Made by a program: the position numbers and the translations under genes
Notes under the pieces: generated by a model
Database searches by the model: none
The model's input: the letters and a program-made list of their open reading frames with translations, nothing else
Told to the model about the DNA's origin: nothing
Virus record (IMG/VR): IMGVR_UViG_3300032265_000047
Span: 1 to 36,079 of that record
DNA: 36,079 bases
Reading direction: 5' to 3' (one strand)
Source of the DNA: a virus
Shown here: in pieces, positions 9,011-18,400 of the stretch
Layout of the letters: each line of letters starts with the position of its first letter
Numbering within the stretch: position 1 is the first letter of the stretch

Positions 9011-9505
9011 ATGGCTCTCCCAACCAAAATCTTGCCCGGCTTTAGTGCAACACTATACGCACAGCCAACAACGACCCCTACCGCTTTGTCTACTGCGGGT
9101 TTGTCTACTTATGCAACCGTTGCTGCTTTGGCGGTTACTGGCAACGTAGTGCCTGTGGAAGCTATCCCCGCTTTCGGTCAAGATGATGCTGTTGCGTCAT
9201 TCGGTATCGCTGGCTCGCGTCAATCGGACAAAATCCCTGTGCAATCTGCTCCTACGAGCATGACCATCACAGCGGCTTGGAATCCATCAGACACCGTTTT
9301 GCTGTTGCTCCGTGGCGATGCATACAACGGCACGATTGACCGCACTTTTGTTATCAGCGCAACTGATGGTACTGGTATTGTGAACTACGCCTTTAATGGT
9401 CGTGTTTCGCAATGGCAAATTGACTCTGCTCCCGGCGCTGAAGCCAAAGTGACTTTTACCATTCACCCCCGTGGTAACCAATACGGCTGGTCTGCAAGCA
9501 CATGA
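9011..9505 (+). CDS. major tail (tube) protein
   Basis: 164 aa, rich in Thr, Ala, Ser and Val, all-beta in character. Its place directly before the tail-chaperone genes and tape measure marks it as the tube subunit. The middle part SAPTSMTITAAWNPSD and the C-terminal VTFTIHPRGNQYGW fit tube proteins with a two-sheet core. A strong ribosome site (AAAGGAAAC) precedes ATG, as expected for a highly expressed structural gene. It overlaps the next gene by ATGA. Confidence 0.82.
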   Translation: MALPTKILPGFSATLYAQPTTTPTALSTAGLSTYATVAALAVTGNVVPVEAIPAFGQDDAVASFGIAGSRQSDKIPVQSAPTSMTITAAWNPSDTVLLLLRGDAYNGTIDRTFVISATDGTGIVNYAFNGRVSQWQIDSAPGAEAKVTFTIHPRGNQYGWSAST

Positions 9506-9684
9506 CCAACCTTCAAGATGCGCTGACTTTTATGGTTAGCACTTACCTGCCTTTTGACGTTGTTGTCAGGGGCATGGTCTTGGACGCCAAAGAGGTGGCT
9601 GATGCTCTTGCAAAGGCTGACCCCGACACGGAAGAACATACCGTTCTTTTGTATTTATCTGCAAAATTCCCTGAAACAGAATAA
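9502..9684 (+). CDS. small hypothetical protein after tail tube gene
   Basis: 60 aa, acidic, predicted mostly helical. It overlaps the tail tube gene by ATGA, and its stop directly abuts the next start. No domain is recognised. Tight packing between the tube and chaperone genes suggests a small tail-assembly accessory protein, which is inference. Confidence 0.65.
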   Translation: MTNLQDALTFMVSTYLPFDVVVRGMVLDAKEVADALAKADPDTEEHTVLLYLSAKFPETE

Positions 9685-9909
9685 ATGACCACAATAAAAG
9701 ATAGTACAGACCTTTTGAGTTACCTGTTGACCCAAGCCGATACTCGCAAGGATTGGTTTGGGTTTACACAGCAACGCATGACAGCGGTCACGCTGGCGCA
9801 TCAAATCGCCAAGCAACACGCTGATAAAATGACACCTGACGAGGTGGTGGACTATGCGCTTAAACTCAATCAAACGATTTACAACAAAATAATTCGGGTA
9901 ACGACATGA
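9685..9909 (+). CDS. small hypothetical protein upstream of tail chaperone
   Basis: 74 aa, helical and soluble (DWFGFTQQRMTAVTLAHQIAKQHADKM region, written here as DWFGFTQQRMTAV and TLAHQIAKQHADKM). No known family is recognised. The start abuts the upstream stop and the end overlaps the tail-chaperone gene by ATGA, so it is part of the same coupled tail-assembly run. Confidence 0.68.
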   Translation: MTTIKDSTDLLSYLLTQADTRKDWFGFTQQRMTAVTLAHQIAKQHADKMTPDEVVDYALKLNQTIYNKIIRVTT

Positions 9910-10424
9910 CAATAGCAAACAAACTTGGCCCCTCATACGAGGCGGTACGCGCACAAGCGCGAATTAAAACAATCACAGTCACGCTCAATGATGTTGAGTG
10001 TGAATTAAAAGTTCGTATTCCTGTCAAGCGGGAAATGGACGAAATTAACACAAAAATTACCCAAGGTGATTCAACCATTGTTGACCGCATTTACACCGAA
10101 CTGTCAGCCCCGTTACTTAAAACCATTAACGAAGCCGATGAAGGGTTCATTAAGGCTTTGGGCGAAAACGATCAAAAAATTGTAGTCACAGAAAACGATG
10201 TAAACATCAACGGAACATCGGTTCGACAAATTGCATCTTTGACCGCGTTGTGGCAAACCCAAGTGCAAATTTATTTTAGTCTGTTGCAAACGCCAACAGG
10301 CGAACCAGTTAACGAATCCTATGATGAAATTGCAGAGGAATTTCCAGAGCAAATCATTCGAGAAATTGTTCAAAAAATTGATGCCGTAATTAAGCCAAAT
10401 TATAAAGACACAAAAAAAAACTAA
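9906..10424 (+). CDS. tail assembly chaperone (G-like)
   Basis: 172 aa. By position (between tube and tape measure) and by its frameshift end it matches lambda gpG-type chaperones that coat the tape measure protein before tube assembly. It is acidic with a helical second half. It ends in codons AAA AAA AAC TAA, so the A-run at 10412-10420 provides -1 slippery heptamers (A AAA AAA and A AAA AAC) right at the stop. Slipping would extend it into the open frame that continues to 10789. Confidence 0.8.
   Translation: MTIANKLGPSYEAVRAQARIKTITVTLNDVECELKVRIPVKREMDEINTKITQGDSTIVDRIYTELSAPLLKTINEADEGFIKALGENDQKIVVTENDVNINGTSVRQIASLTALWQTQVQIYFSLLQTPTGEPVNESYDEIAEEFPEQIIREIVQKIDAVIKPNYKDTKKN
10412..10421 (+). 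promoter_or_regulatory. programmed -1 frameshift slippery site
   Basis: Nine A followed by C, read in the upstream frame as AAA AAA AAC, then TAA. Both A-AAA-AAA (10412-10418) and A-AAA-AAC (10415-10421) are canonical -1 slippery heptamers. The -1 frame is open from 10406 through the site to 10786, so a slip gives a G-GT-like fusion of about 294 aa. Confidence 0.8.
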
Positions 10425-10789
10425 GGCAATCGTTGCGAAGTCAAGTTAGAGCCGCAATGATTTTTAACGGGCACACATTGGCCCAAATTGACAATTTGGA
10501 TGAGGACATTTTTACAGACATTTGCGTAATGTACGCAGATGGTGTTTTGGGAAATCGAGGGGTTTATGACGCATTAGCCCCAATTACAACGGGTGTGTTT
10601 AATTACATCCGTGACCCTAGCACAAGTGCCTTTAATGCGGATAAAATCTTCCCGTGGATAACTGAATACACACAGAATCCAGACTTTGAACCGACAGAAC
10701 AAGATAGTGTAAACAATGCGCTGTTGGCGTTTATGACATCAGCACCCGGTTTCTCTATGGAGATGATAAAAAATGTCGGTCGAGTTTAA
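10421..10789 (+). CDS. tail assembly chaperone, frameshift extension (T-like)
   Basis: About 122 codons (from CTA at 10421) in the -1 frame after the slippery site. The first possible independent start is a TTG at 10433 without a clear ribosome site, so this region is best read as the T domain of a frameshifted gpGT. It is acidic and helical (IDNLDEDIFTDICVMYADGV), and ends inside the start of the HK97 gp10-like gene (10773). In lambda the T part binds tail tube subunits and brings them to the tape measure. Role by analogy. Confidence 0.75.
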   Translation, partial: LRQSLRSQVRAAMIFNGHTLAQIDNLDEDIFTDICVMYADGVLGNRGVYDALAPITTGVFNYIRDPSTSAFNADKIFPWITEYTQNPDFEPTEQDSVNNALLAFMTSAPGFSMEMIKNVGRV

Positions 10790-11288
10790 AGTTGAAGGTT
10801 TTGATGACTTGTTCAAACGCATGGATGAAATCCGTGATGAATTTGGCAAAGGCAAAACTGATAGAAAATGGCGCGAAATTCTTGGCAAAGCCATGACTCC
10901 AGTTCTTAATTCCGCAAAAGCAAATGCACCAAAGAAAAGTGGTCAGCTTGCAGAACACATTTATATGAAAGTTCAAAAGCCACAAGCGCGGGATAAAAGT
11001 AGTAAATATTATCAAGGCGAAATGTATATGGCTCGGGTGACTTCTTCACCAATTCGAGACGATACTTTTTATGAAATGATTTTAAATAAACGGGGACGTT
11101 TTCAAACAATTACAAGAAACAAACGACCTGTTGCCATGTCTAATGAGTTTGGTAACGCCAGAACCCCTTCTCATCCGTTTTTGCGACCAGCATTAGAAAG
11201 TAACGTAAATAATGTGCTTTCTTTACTTGAAATGCAATTAAAGAATTTTATTTCCGAATTTGATCGCGCTAAAGCTCGTGGGGGTTAA
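10773..11288 (+). CDS. HK97 gp10-like tail component
   Basis: 171 aa. Resembles the HK97 gp10/tail-completion family: N-terminal VEFKVEGFDDLFKRMDEI, then APKKSGQLAEHIYMKV, and the C-terminal FGNARTPSHPFLRPALES motif, which is the family's best-known block. It has a GGAG ribosome site about 10 nt upstream and overlaps the T-like frame. In HK97-like maps this gene normally sits with the head-tail connector genes; here it lies after the chaperones and before the tape measure. Confidence 0.85.
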   Translation: MSVEFKVEGFDDLFKRMDEIRDEFGKGKTDRKWREILGKAMTPVLNSAKANAPKKSGQLAEHIYMKVQKPQARDKSSKYYQGEMYMARVTSSPIRDDTFYEMILNKRGRFQTITRNKRPVAMSNEFGNARTPSHPFLRPALESNVNNVLSLLEMQLKNFISEFDRAKARGG

Positions 11289-11290
11289 AT

Positions 11291-13678
11291 ATGTCACAAA
11301 TTGCATCGTTATCAGTAAAACTTGGCCTTGTTACAGTTGATTGGGATAAAGCAACCGACAAAGCAAAACAACAAGCCAAAGAATTACAAAAATCTTTTAA
11401 TGCTTTAGGCTCTGAATTAAAAACGCTTGCAGGTTTTTGGGCAAATCTTGGTGGCTCTGTAGGTTTGGGGTCTATTGGCCTTGGCGCATTGATTGCAGAA
11501 ACCGCTTCATTTGCAGACAGAATTGATGATTTATCTAAAGGCATGGGCATTAGTTCAGGTTTTGCACTTCAATTTAGCGATGCGCTTCAACAAGCTGGCG
11601 TTTCTGGTGATGCGGCTGGAAAAATTATTGGAAAATTGTTTTCTAGTATTGAAGAAGCAAAACTTGGCAATCAAGCATCAGTAGATCAATTTAGAAAAAT
11701 TGGTATTAGCTTTGATGAAATAAAACGTCTATCACCAGAAGATGCAATCAAACGTGTATTTTCAGCATTAAGCCAAATTGCAGACCCGATTGAACGTGTT
11801 GCAATGATGCGTAAACAATTGGGCAAAAGCGGCATTGGATTGGATGTTCAAGAAGTTGATGCAATTATTGCTGGTGGTATTGGTAATTGGCAAAAGTACG
11901 GCGATCAATTAGAAAAAGTCAGCAAAATAAAAGACAATCTTATTTCAAGTATGAATAACTTGACGATTGCTTTCAGCGCGTTTATTGCTCCATTGACTAG
12001 AGATGGCATTGTTTCGGTAGAAAAATTTCAAGCTGCTTTAGCGGGTATTGCTGTTTTCTTTGCAGTAAGCAAAATTGCGGCTGTTGTTGAAATGGGAACA
12101 GCTTTTTATGGTGTTGCAAAAGCATTGCTTGCAGTTGAGGGCGCGGCTATTGGTTTAAATTTAGCGGCTGGCGGCACTACTCCTATTGGAATACTACTTA
12201 AAGGCGGCGCGGCACTTGCGGCATTTATTGCTTATGACCAAGTATCTGGAAATGCAAAAGCAAGAGCTGAAAACAATGGTTTTCCCGGTCAGCCAACGGA
12301 TACATTAAAACGCTTGGGTATACAACCAAGTGAAGCTGGTGGCGGTAGAGGATCAATTAATCCGACTACTTCAGCCACTGGACAAGTTGACAGTTTAACT
12401 TTAGAAGAAACAAGCGCAAGCATGGCTTTGCTTGCTGAAAGAATTAAAACGCAACAAGCCGCTGTTCTTGCTTCAATTCCAATTTGGGATAAATACAAAA
12501 CACAGCTTGCATCTATTGACGCAGAAGCCATCAACGCAAGAGAGGCTTTAAAAGTTAAAACTGCTCAATTGCAAAATCAATATAAAGAAAACCCAACACT
12601 TCTTGGAATTGAACTTGCAAAATTAAAAGAACAAGGCAAACAAATTGATATAAATACTGCTCGTAAAAAACTTGAAGCTAAAACAGCGCAAGAAATTGCT
12701 TTATACGATCAAGAACGAGTCAGGCAAGAAAGTTATTTAAATGGTGTAATGACCATGAATGCAGAAACGCAACAGCGTAATCTGGAGCGCAATCAAAATA
12801 TTTTAAATGCAAATCTTAAAGAAATTGATTACGCTAAAGAATTGTTGCAACTTGAGATTGATTCAAATTCAGAATTAAGCACACATGAAAAAACTTTAGC
12901 CAAAGAATCATTAGATTATCAAAACAGTATTTCAAAATTGCAAGAACAATTAAGTGCTTTGCCTGATTATGTAACTGCATTGCCTGAAGAACAATTGTCA
13001 AAGGAAACTGAGTTAAACAATCAAAGAATTGACTCTATCAAAGCACAAATGACATTTGAAAACAAACGACATGATGCGCGGGTTACCAATTTGCAAAATG
13101 AAAGAACTTTTGAATATGGTATGAATTCAACGGTTACGCAATTGATGGATGATGCTTCTAACGCTGGAAAACTTGGTAGCGATATGGCCACATCTGTATT
13201 TGGAAACATGAATTCAGCATTGGACAATTTTACTAAAACAGGAAAACTATCATTTAAAGATTTTGCTCGAAGTGTTATTCAAGATTTAATTGCTATTCAA
13301 TTAAAAGCACAGGCTACAAGCATTCTCGGTTCTTTGTTTAAATCGCTTGGGTTTGGCGGTGGCGGTGGTTCAGGCAGCTACAGCCAAGGGGTTTCAGGTT
13401 ATGGCTCTGAATTTGCGGATGGAGGTTCTCCAACACCAAACACAATAAATCTTGTCGGTGAGCGCGGCCCTGAATTGTTTGTTCCTAAAACAGCGGGAAC
13501 AATTATTCCAAATAAAGCACTTTCAGGTATGGGTGGCACAACCAACGTGACCAACAATTACATTAATGCAATTGACACTAAGTCGTTTGAGCAACGTTTG
13601 CTTGGAAGTTCAAGCGCAATTTGGGCGGCTAACAAATACGGTGAGAAAAATCTTGCCTCAAGTTTTGGGAGAACGTAA
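11291..13678 (+). CDS. tape measure protein
   Basis: 795 aa, the longest gene before the tip region. Sets tail length and reaches the host envelope. Residues about 40-70 and 245-320 are Gly/Ala-rich and hydrophobic, as in membrane-active tape measures; residues about 370-600 are long coiled coil. The C-terminal part (KLSFKDFARSVIQDLIAIQLKAQ as two segments KLSFKDFARSVI and QDLIAIQLKAQ, then FGGGGGSGS and ERGPELFVP) is the standard lambda-type tape measure C-domain. At about 795 aa the rule of thumb of 1.5 angstrom per residue gives a tail near 120 nm. Confidence 0.93.
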   Translation: MSQIASLSVKLGLVTVDWDKATDKAKQQAKELQKSFNALGSELKTLAGFWANLGGSVGLGSIGLGALIAETASFADRIDDLSKGMGISSGFALQFSDALQQAGVSGDAAGKIIGKLFSSIEEAKLGNQASVDQFRKIGISFDEIKRLSPEDAIKRVFSALSQIADPIERVAMMRKQLGKSGIGLDVQEVDAIIAGGIGNWQKYGDQLEKVSKIKDNLISSMNNLTIAFSAFIAPLTRDGIVSVEKFQAALAGIAVFFAVSKIAAVVEMGTAFYGVAKALLAVEGAAIGLNLAAGGTTPIGILLKGGAALAAFIAYDQVSGNAKARAENNGFPGQPTDTLKRLGIQPSEAGGGRGSINPTTSATGQVDSLTLEETSASMALLAERIKTQQAAVLASIPIWDKYKTQLASIDAEAINAREALKVKTAQLQNQYKENPTLLGIELAKLKEQGKQIDINTARKKLEAKTAQEIALYDQERVRQESYLNGVMTMNAETQQRNLERNQNILNANLKEIDYAKELLQLEIDSNSELSTHEKTLAKESLDYQNSISKLQEQLSALPDYVTALPEEQLSKETELNNQRIDSIKAQMTFENKRHDARVTNLQNERTFEYGMNSTVTQLMDDASNAGKLGSDMATSVFGNMNSALDNFTKTGKLSFKDFARSVIQDLIAIQLKAQATSILGSLFKSLGFGGGGGSGSYSQGVSGYGSEFADGGSPTPNTINLVGERGPELFVPKTAGTIIPNKALSGMGGTTNVTNNYINAIDTKSFEQRLLGSSSAIWAANKYGEKNLASSFGRT

Positions 13679-14325
13679 TGTCGTTTCAAACTATTTTTGA
13701 AATCCAGCAGTCAATGACGGTGCAAAACCGAAGGACTGTTGGGCAGCAGGTAAGCCGTTCAGGGCAAATGCGTGTTGCACAATACCTTACATCTGTGCCT
13801 TGGGTGTTTACGGTCACGCCTCACAACTACTTGTATTACCCGCAAGCAAGAAACATCATCCAAGTCATTGACAATCGTGATCGTCAAATCCCTGAATCCA
13901 TTACTTTTGCAAGCACAAACCTACAATGGTTTACAGCCTATCAAGGGGGTTTGACTACGGGACAAGCGGCGGCTTTAACGCTGGCATCGGTTCCCGCTGT
14001 AAACGCCACCACCATTACGGTCGGCAATTTGCCCTCAGTGTCCAGCACGACATACATTTTTAAAGCTGGCGACTTTCTTCAGCTTGGGCTTTACCCCTAC
14101 AAAGTTACCATAGACGTTTTAAGGGGTTCAGGCTCAACGGTAAGCGTAAACCTTCACCGTTCTGTTATTGGCACTGTAAGCACCGGAACATTGACCGCTG
14201 TGGGCAATGCTTGTACGTTTTATATGTTGGCAGAACAGTGTCCAACGTATACACTTAACCCAATGACAAATGGCGCTTTTGTGCAATGGGATTCGCCGTT
14301 TGTGTTTAGAGAGGACATTACATGA
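13678..14325 (+). CDS. tail tip protein (distal-tail position)
   Basis: 215 aa, beta-rich, no catalytic motif seen. It starts in TAATG overlap with the tape measure stop and overlaps the next gene by ATGA. Directly after the tape measure, siphophages place the distal tail (Dit or gpM/L-like) proteins that join tube and tip. Aromatic-rich N-terminal part (TSVPWVFTVTPHNYLYYPQA) and a middle beta insert are visible. Function by position only. Confidence 0.6.
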   Translation: MSFQTIFEIQQSMTVQNRRTVGQQVSRSGQMRVAQYLTSVPWVFTVTPHNYLYYPQARNIIQVIDNRDRQIPESITFASTNLQWFTAYQGGLTTGQAAALTLASVPAVNATTITVGNLPSVSSTTYIFKAGDFLQLGLYPYKVTIDVLRGSGSTVSVNLHRSVIGTVSTGTLTAVGNACTFYMLAEQCPTYTLNPMTNGAFVQWDSPFVFREDIT

Positions 14326-14969
14326 CCACAACAATGAATGCTTTGGCAAGTTCATCAATCAATTACGGTGAATTTGTCAAGCTCACGACAAGCACTGACG
14401 TATATACATTTTGCAATGCTGCCGCACCCATTACGGTAAATGGAACAACTTACAGCAACTTGGGAAGCCTGTTAAGCATTGGCGACATTAAACGGGAAAT
14501 GAAAGCCACCAGCGCAGATTTAACGATGTCTTTAACTGGTGTGGATGGCTCAAACGTTGCCATTATTCTTGCGGCAAACATCAAAGGCTCTAAAGTTGAA
14601 GTTTGGCGCGGATTTTTTGATTCAAATAATCAAATTATTACAACACCAACTCAGCAATTCTTTAAACGGTATCAAGGATACGTTAGCAATTATTCAATTA
14701 CTGAAGATTGGAACGAACAATTGCGAATCAGGGTTGCAACTTGTTCAATTAGTTGCGCTTCATTTAGAACTATTTTACAAAACCGCATTGCAGGCATTAC
14801 AACAAATCCGGTAGTGTGGAAAAACTTTTATGCTAACGATACAAGCATGGACAGAGTTCCTGTTATTGCCGCCACTTATTTTGATTTTGGAAAGCCTCCA
14901 ATTGTAGGAAGTCAATCCACAACAGATGCGCCTTCTGAAGGTAATGGCGGTGGCGGCGGCGCTGAATGA
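14322..14969 (+). CDS. minor tail / tail hub protein
   Basis: 215 aa. N-terminal part YGEFVKLTTSTDVYTFCNAAA, followed by YSNLGSLLSIGDIKREMKAT and SLTGVDGSNVAIILAANIKG, resembles the DUF2163-like tail-hub arrangement: surface strand, short Gly turn, then a block describing element-by-element contacts. Cys residues at TCSISCAS may be structural. The C-terminus ends in a Gly-rich tail (GNGGGGGAE). It sits between the distal-tail-like protein and the GNAT gene, before the J-like protein. Likely part of the tip complex. Family link is tentative. Confidence 0.55.
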   Translation: MTTTMNALASSSINYGEFVKLTTSTDVYTFCNAAAPITVNGTTYSNLGSLLSIGDIKREMKATSADLTMSLTGVDGSNVAIILAANIKGSKVEVWRGFFDSNNQIITTPTQQFFKRYQGYVSNYSITEDWNEQLRIRVATCSISCASFRTILQNRIAGITTNPVVWKNFYANDTSMDRVPVIAATYFDFGKPPIVGSQSTTDAPSEGNGGGGGAE

Positions 14970-15415
14970 TAAGACAAGCTACAAGACACGATATACCAGT
15001 ATTGGTATGGATGATGAGCGAGTACGCTAAAGAAGCTCCAGTGCCTGTTTTAGCAAACCCTGAGAACCATAATGCGGCTCATGTTGGTAACTTGATATTT
15101 CAAATGCTTAACGGGCGTGGATTTATCTTGATTGATGATGATTACAGAGGCATGATTGCCGCAATCATTACCAAAAATGTGTGGTGTCCAAGAATACTTG
15201 AATTAAGAGAATTGGCTTGGTGGGTAATGCCAGAACATCGCGGCAAGTCAATTGGCGGCAGGTTGTGGGTAAAGTTTGATGAACTTGCACAAGATATGCT
15301 AAACAACAAACGGGTGGATTTTGTTTGCACAACTGTAATGGCAAACTCACCATTAATAGATTACACCAAGCGCGGATATAAACCGCTTGAAGCCACGTTT
15401 TTTAGGGATAAATAA
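14966..15415 (+). CDS. GNAT-family N-acetyltransferase
   Basis: 149 aa. A short GNAT fold: N-terminal MIRQATRHDIPVLVWMMSEY helix pair, then motif A near residues 84-101 (LAWWVMPEHRGKSIGGRLW) with the acetyl-CoA pyrophosphate loop HRGKSIGG, and C-terminal NSPLIDYTKRGYKPLE, typical of the last GNAT strands. It overlaps both neighbours (ATGA upstream; TAATG-type junction downstream) inside the tail-tip operon, in the slot where lambda carries its K (peptidase) and I genes. The substrate is unknown. Confidence 0.85.
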   Translation: MIRQATRHDIPVLVWMMSEYAKEAPVPVLANPENHNAAHVGNLIFQMLNGRGFILIDDDYRGMIAAIITKNVWCPRILELRELAWWVMPEHRGKSIGGRLWVKFDELAQDMLNNKRVDFVCTTVMANSPLIDYTKRGYKPLEATFFRDK

Positions 15416-18400
15416 TGCCAAGCACAATTATTGCGTATTTGATTATGGAGGCTAGCTTTAGCTATGCTGTAGCTTATGGCATAACGCATTTTGCAATGAA
15501 CTTTGCAATTTCAATGCTTATTACGCGAATGTTTGGGCCATCAGATTCAAGCGCACAAACAAACAACGGAGTTCGTCAACAAGTCCCCCCTGCCACATCA
15601 AATAGTATTCCCGTTGTTTATGGTGATGCTTTTCTTGGAGGTGTTTTTGTAGATGCGGTTTTATCTACAGATCAAAAAACAATGTATTACGTTTTGGCTA
15701 TTTCTCAAATTAGCCCTAATGGACAATTTTTTATTGATATTCCAACTGCCTCAACAACAGGCAAAAAAATGTATTGGTCAGATCAAACAATTACCTTTGA
15801 TTCAACCGACAACACAAAAGTTGCAAGCATTACGGATGGCGCTGGTAACGTAAACACAAAAGTCAATGGCAACATTTATATAAATCTTTATACGTCAACT
15901 GAAAGCGGTGTCATTACTTCTTTAAATGGCGCAGCAGCACCAAGCACAGTAATGGGTGGCTCTGATATTGCTGTTGCACAACGCTGGCCTTCTGCTAATC
16001 GTCAAATGAATGGCTTGGCTTTTGCCATTGTAAAAATAATTTACAACCAAGATGCTGGCACGACCAGTATGCAGCCGTTGACGTTTCACGCAAGTCAATA
16101 TTTGTATGGTTCAGGCGCTGCAAAGCCGGGCTATGTTTGGTATGACTACATTACCAATACAAAATATGGTTGCGCGATGGATGCAACAATTGTTGACGGA
16201 GCAACTGCTGATGCCTTGAATGCCTATTCTGATGAACTAATTACTTTTACATCTAACACGGGTTCACCTTCTACGCAGGTTCGCTATCGCATCAATGGTG
16301 TCTTGGACACAGGGCAATCAACGCTTTCTAACCTTGACAACATTATGTTGGTTTGTGATTCTTGGAATCAATACAATGCTGCCAACGGTAGATGGGCAAT
16401 TGTTATTAACAAAGAAGAAACGCCTTCTTATTCTTTTGATGACACCAACATCATGGGCGAGATTCGCGTCAGTGCTTACGACATTTCTTCAAGCATTAAT
16501 GAAATTCAAGCGCAGTTTCCTAACAAGCTAAACCGCGATCAATCGGACTATGTTTACATTGAAACGCCAAGTGGGTTGTTGTTTACCAACGAACCAACAA
16601 ACAAATATTCCGTCACCTACGCAATGACCAATGATTCGGTTCAGGCGCAATACCTTGCAAACCGAACACTTGAGCAAGCGCGGGAAGATTTGATTGTTTC
16701 TTTTGCCACCACATATGTGGGCATCCAAATTGATGCGGGTGATGTTATCCAAGTCACCAATGCGGCTTATGGATGGACAAACAAACTGTTCAGGGTCATT
16801 AAAGTATCCGAAGCCTCATTGCCTGATGGTAACCTTGGCGCGGCGCTTGAGTTAAACGAGTACAACGCTGAAGTGTATGACGATAAAGACGTTACGCAAT
16901 TCAGTCCATCTCCAAACAGCAATCTTGCAAACCCTAACTATTTCACAGGCTTGACCGCGCCAACGGTTTCAGGCTCTAGCCCTACTGCAACTGTTCCGCA
17001 TTTCAATGTTGTTTGTTTGGTTCCAGCAACGGGCAGAGTGACACAGCTTTCATTGTTTTACACAACCGTGTCTAGCCCTACGGTGCTTGATTGGACGGTA
17101 TGGAGTACGGAACTTGCAAGCAATTCGCAGCCCTTTACACCGTCAACAAACGTTGTGTTTACTGACTTGACTTTGCCTCAAGGTGTGTATTACTTTGCTT
17201 TTAAAGTTAACAACGATATAGGCGCATCAACCTTGTCGCCTTTGTCCGCAGCCTTTACTTGGAATCCAAGTCCCGTGTCCACGGTTGGTTCTTTCTTGGC
17301 TACCTTCAGTCCACCTATTATTCAAGTCCCTCGCACTGGCGGCACAACACCAGTATTTACCGGAATCATTACGCAGCTTTATGGTTCATCGGCTGGCGGC
17401 TCTATTGATTTTGTGACCTCGCAAACTGACAGTGATGCGGCATTTGTAAACAACTCGTGGCGAATTGGCGCATCGTCAACGACAGGCAATGCAGACATAA
17501 CGACCACAGGCGGTTTGGTGCTTGGTTCTATCACGGACGGCGGCACATACGCGCAATGGGGTGTTCCAACGGTGATGACTTCTTCACCCGCCACATTGAC
17601 TGTTCCGGTTCGCTATAAATCAAGTTCTGGCACTGTATCTCAAGGCTCCACTGCGGTGCTTCAATACACGTTTCTCGATCCCGGTCCAATAGGGACACCG
17701 GGAACAACAGCTAATCAATACGCTTATGCTTATCTGTATCAATGGGCTTCTGGCACACCAAGCGGAACAACGGGTTCATCTACATTCACTTGGGCCACAG
17801 GCGTTAATTCAGCGTATTCTGGAACAGGCGGTTGGTCGGTAACAATTCCAACAAACCCCAACACACCGCTGATTCAGCTTTGGGTAGCGGCTAAACAAAT
17901 TACAGCCCCCGGCGGCACTGCAATCACCACTGTCAGTTGGACAAGCGGTGTGGCTATCAGCGCACAAGCATTAAACGGCGCAACAGGGCCAACGGGAACA
18001 ACAGGCACAGCGGGTTTGAATGGTTTGCAAACCGCTAGGCCAACGGTTTACCAATGGGCTATTACGACCCCTGCATCCCCGACAGGTACATCCGCATACA
18101 CATGGGCAAGCACATCCTTTACGCCTACGCCTACAGGATGGAGCCAAACCATTACCACAGCACCAAGCCCCGGCTATACGCTTTGGTCTGCTGTTGCTCC
18201 AATTTCTGATTCAGCGACGGCAACCACGACAACAATTAATTGGACATCTGCGTTTATTCTTTCCAGTGGTTACGCTGGAGCAAACGGAACAAACGGAACA
18301 AATGGCTCAAACGGCACAAACGGTACACCCGGCAGTAATGGCATTGACGGGCTTTCATCTCGTATTTGTTACGCCAAGTCAACGCTCACATCGTTAAGCT

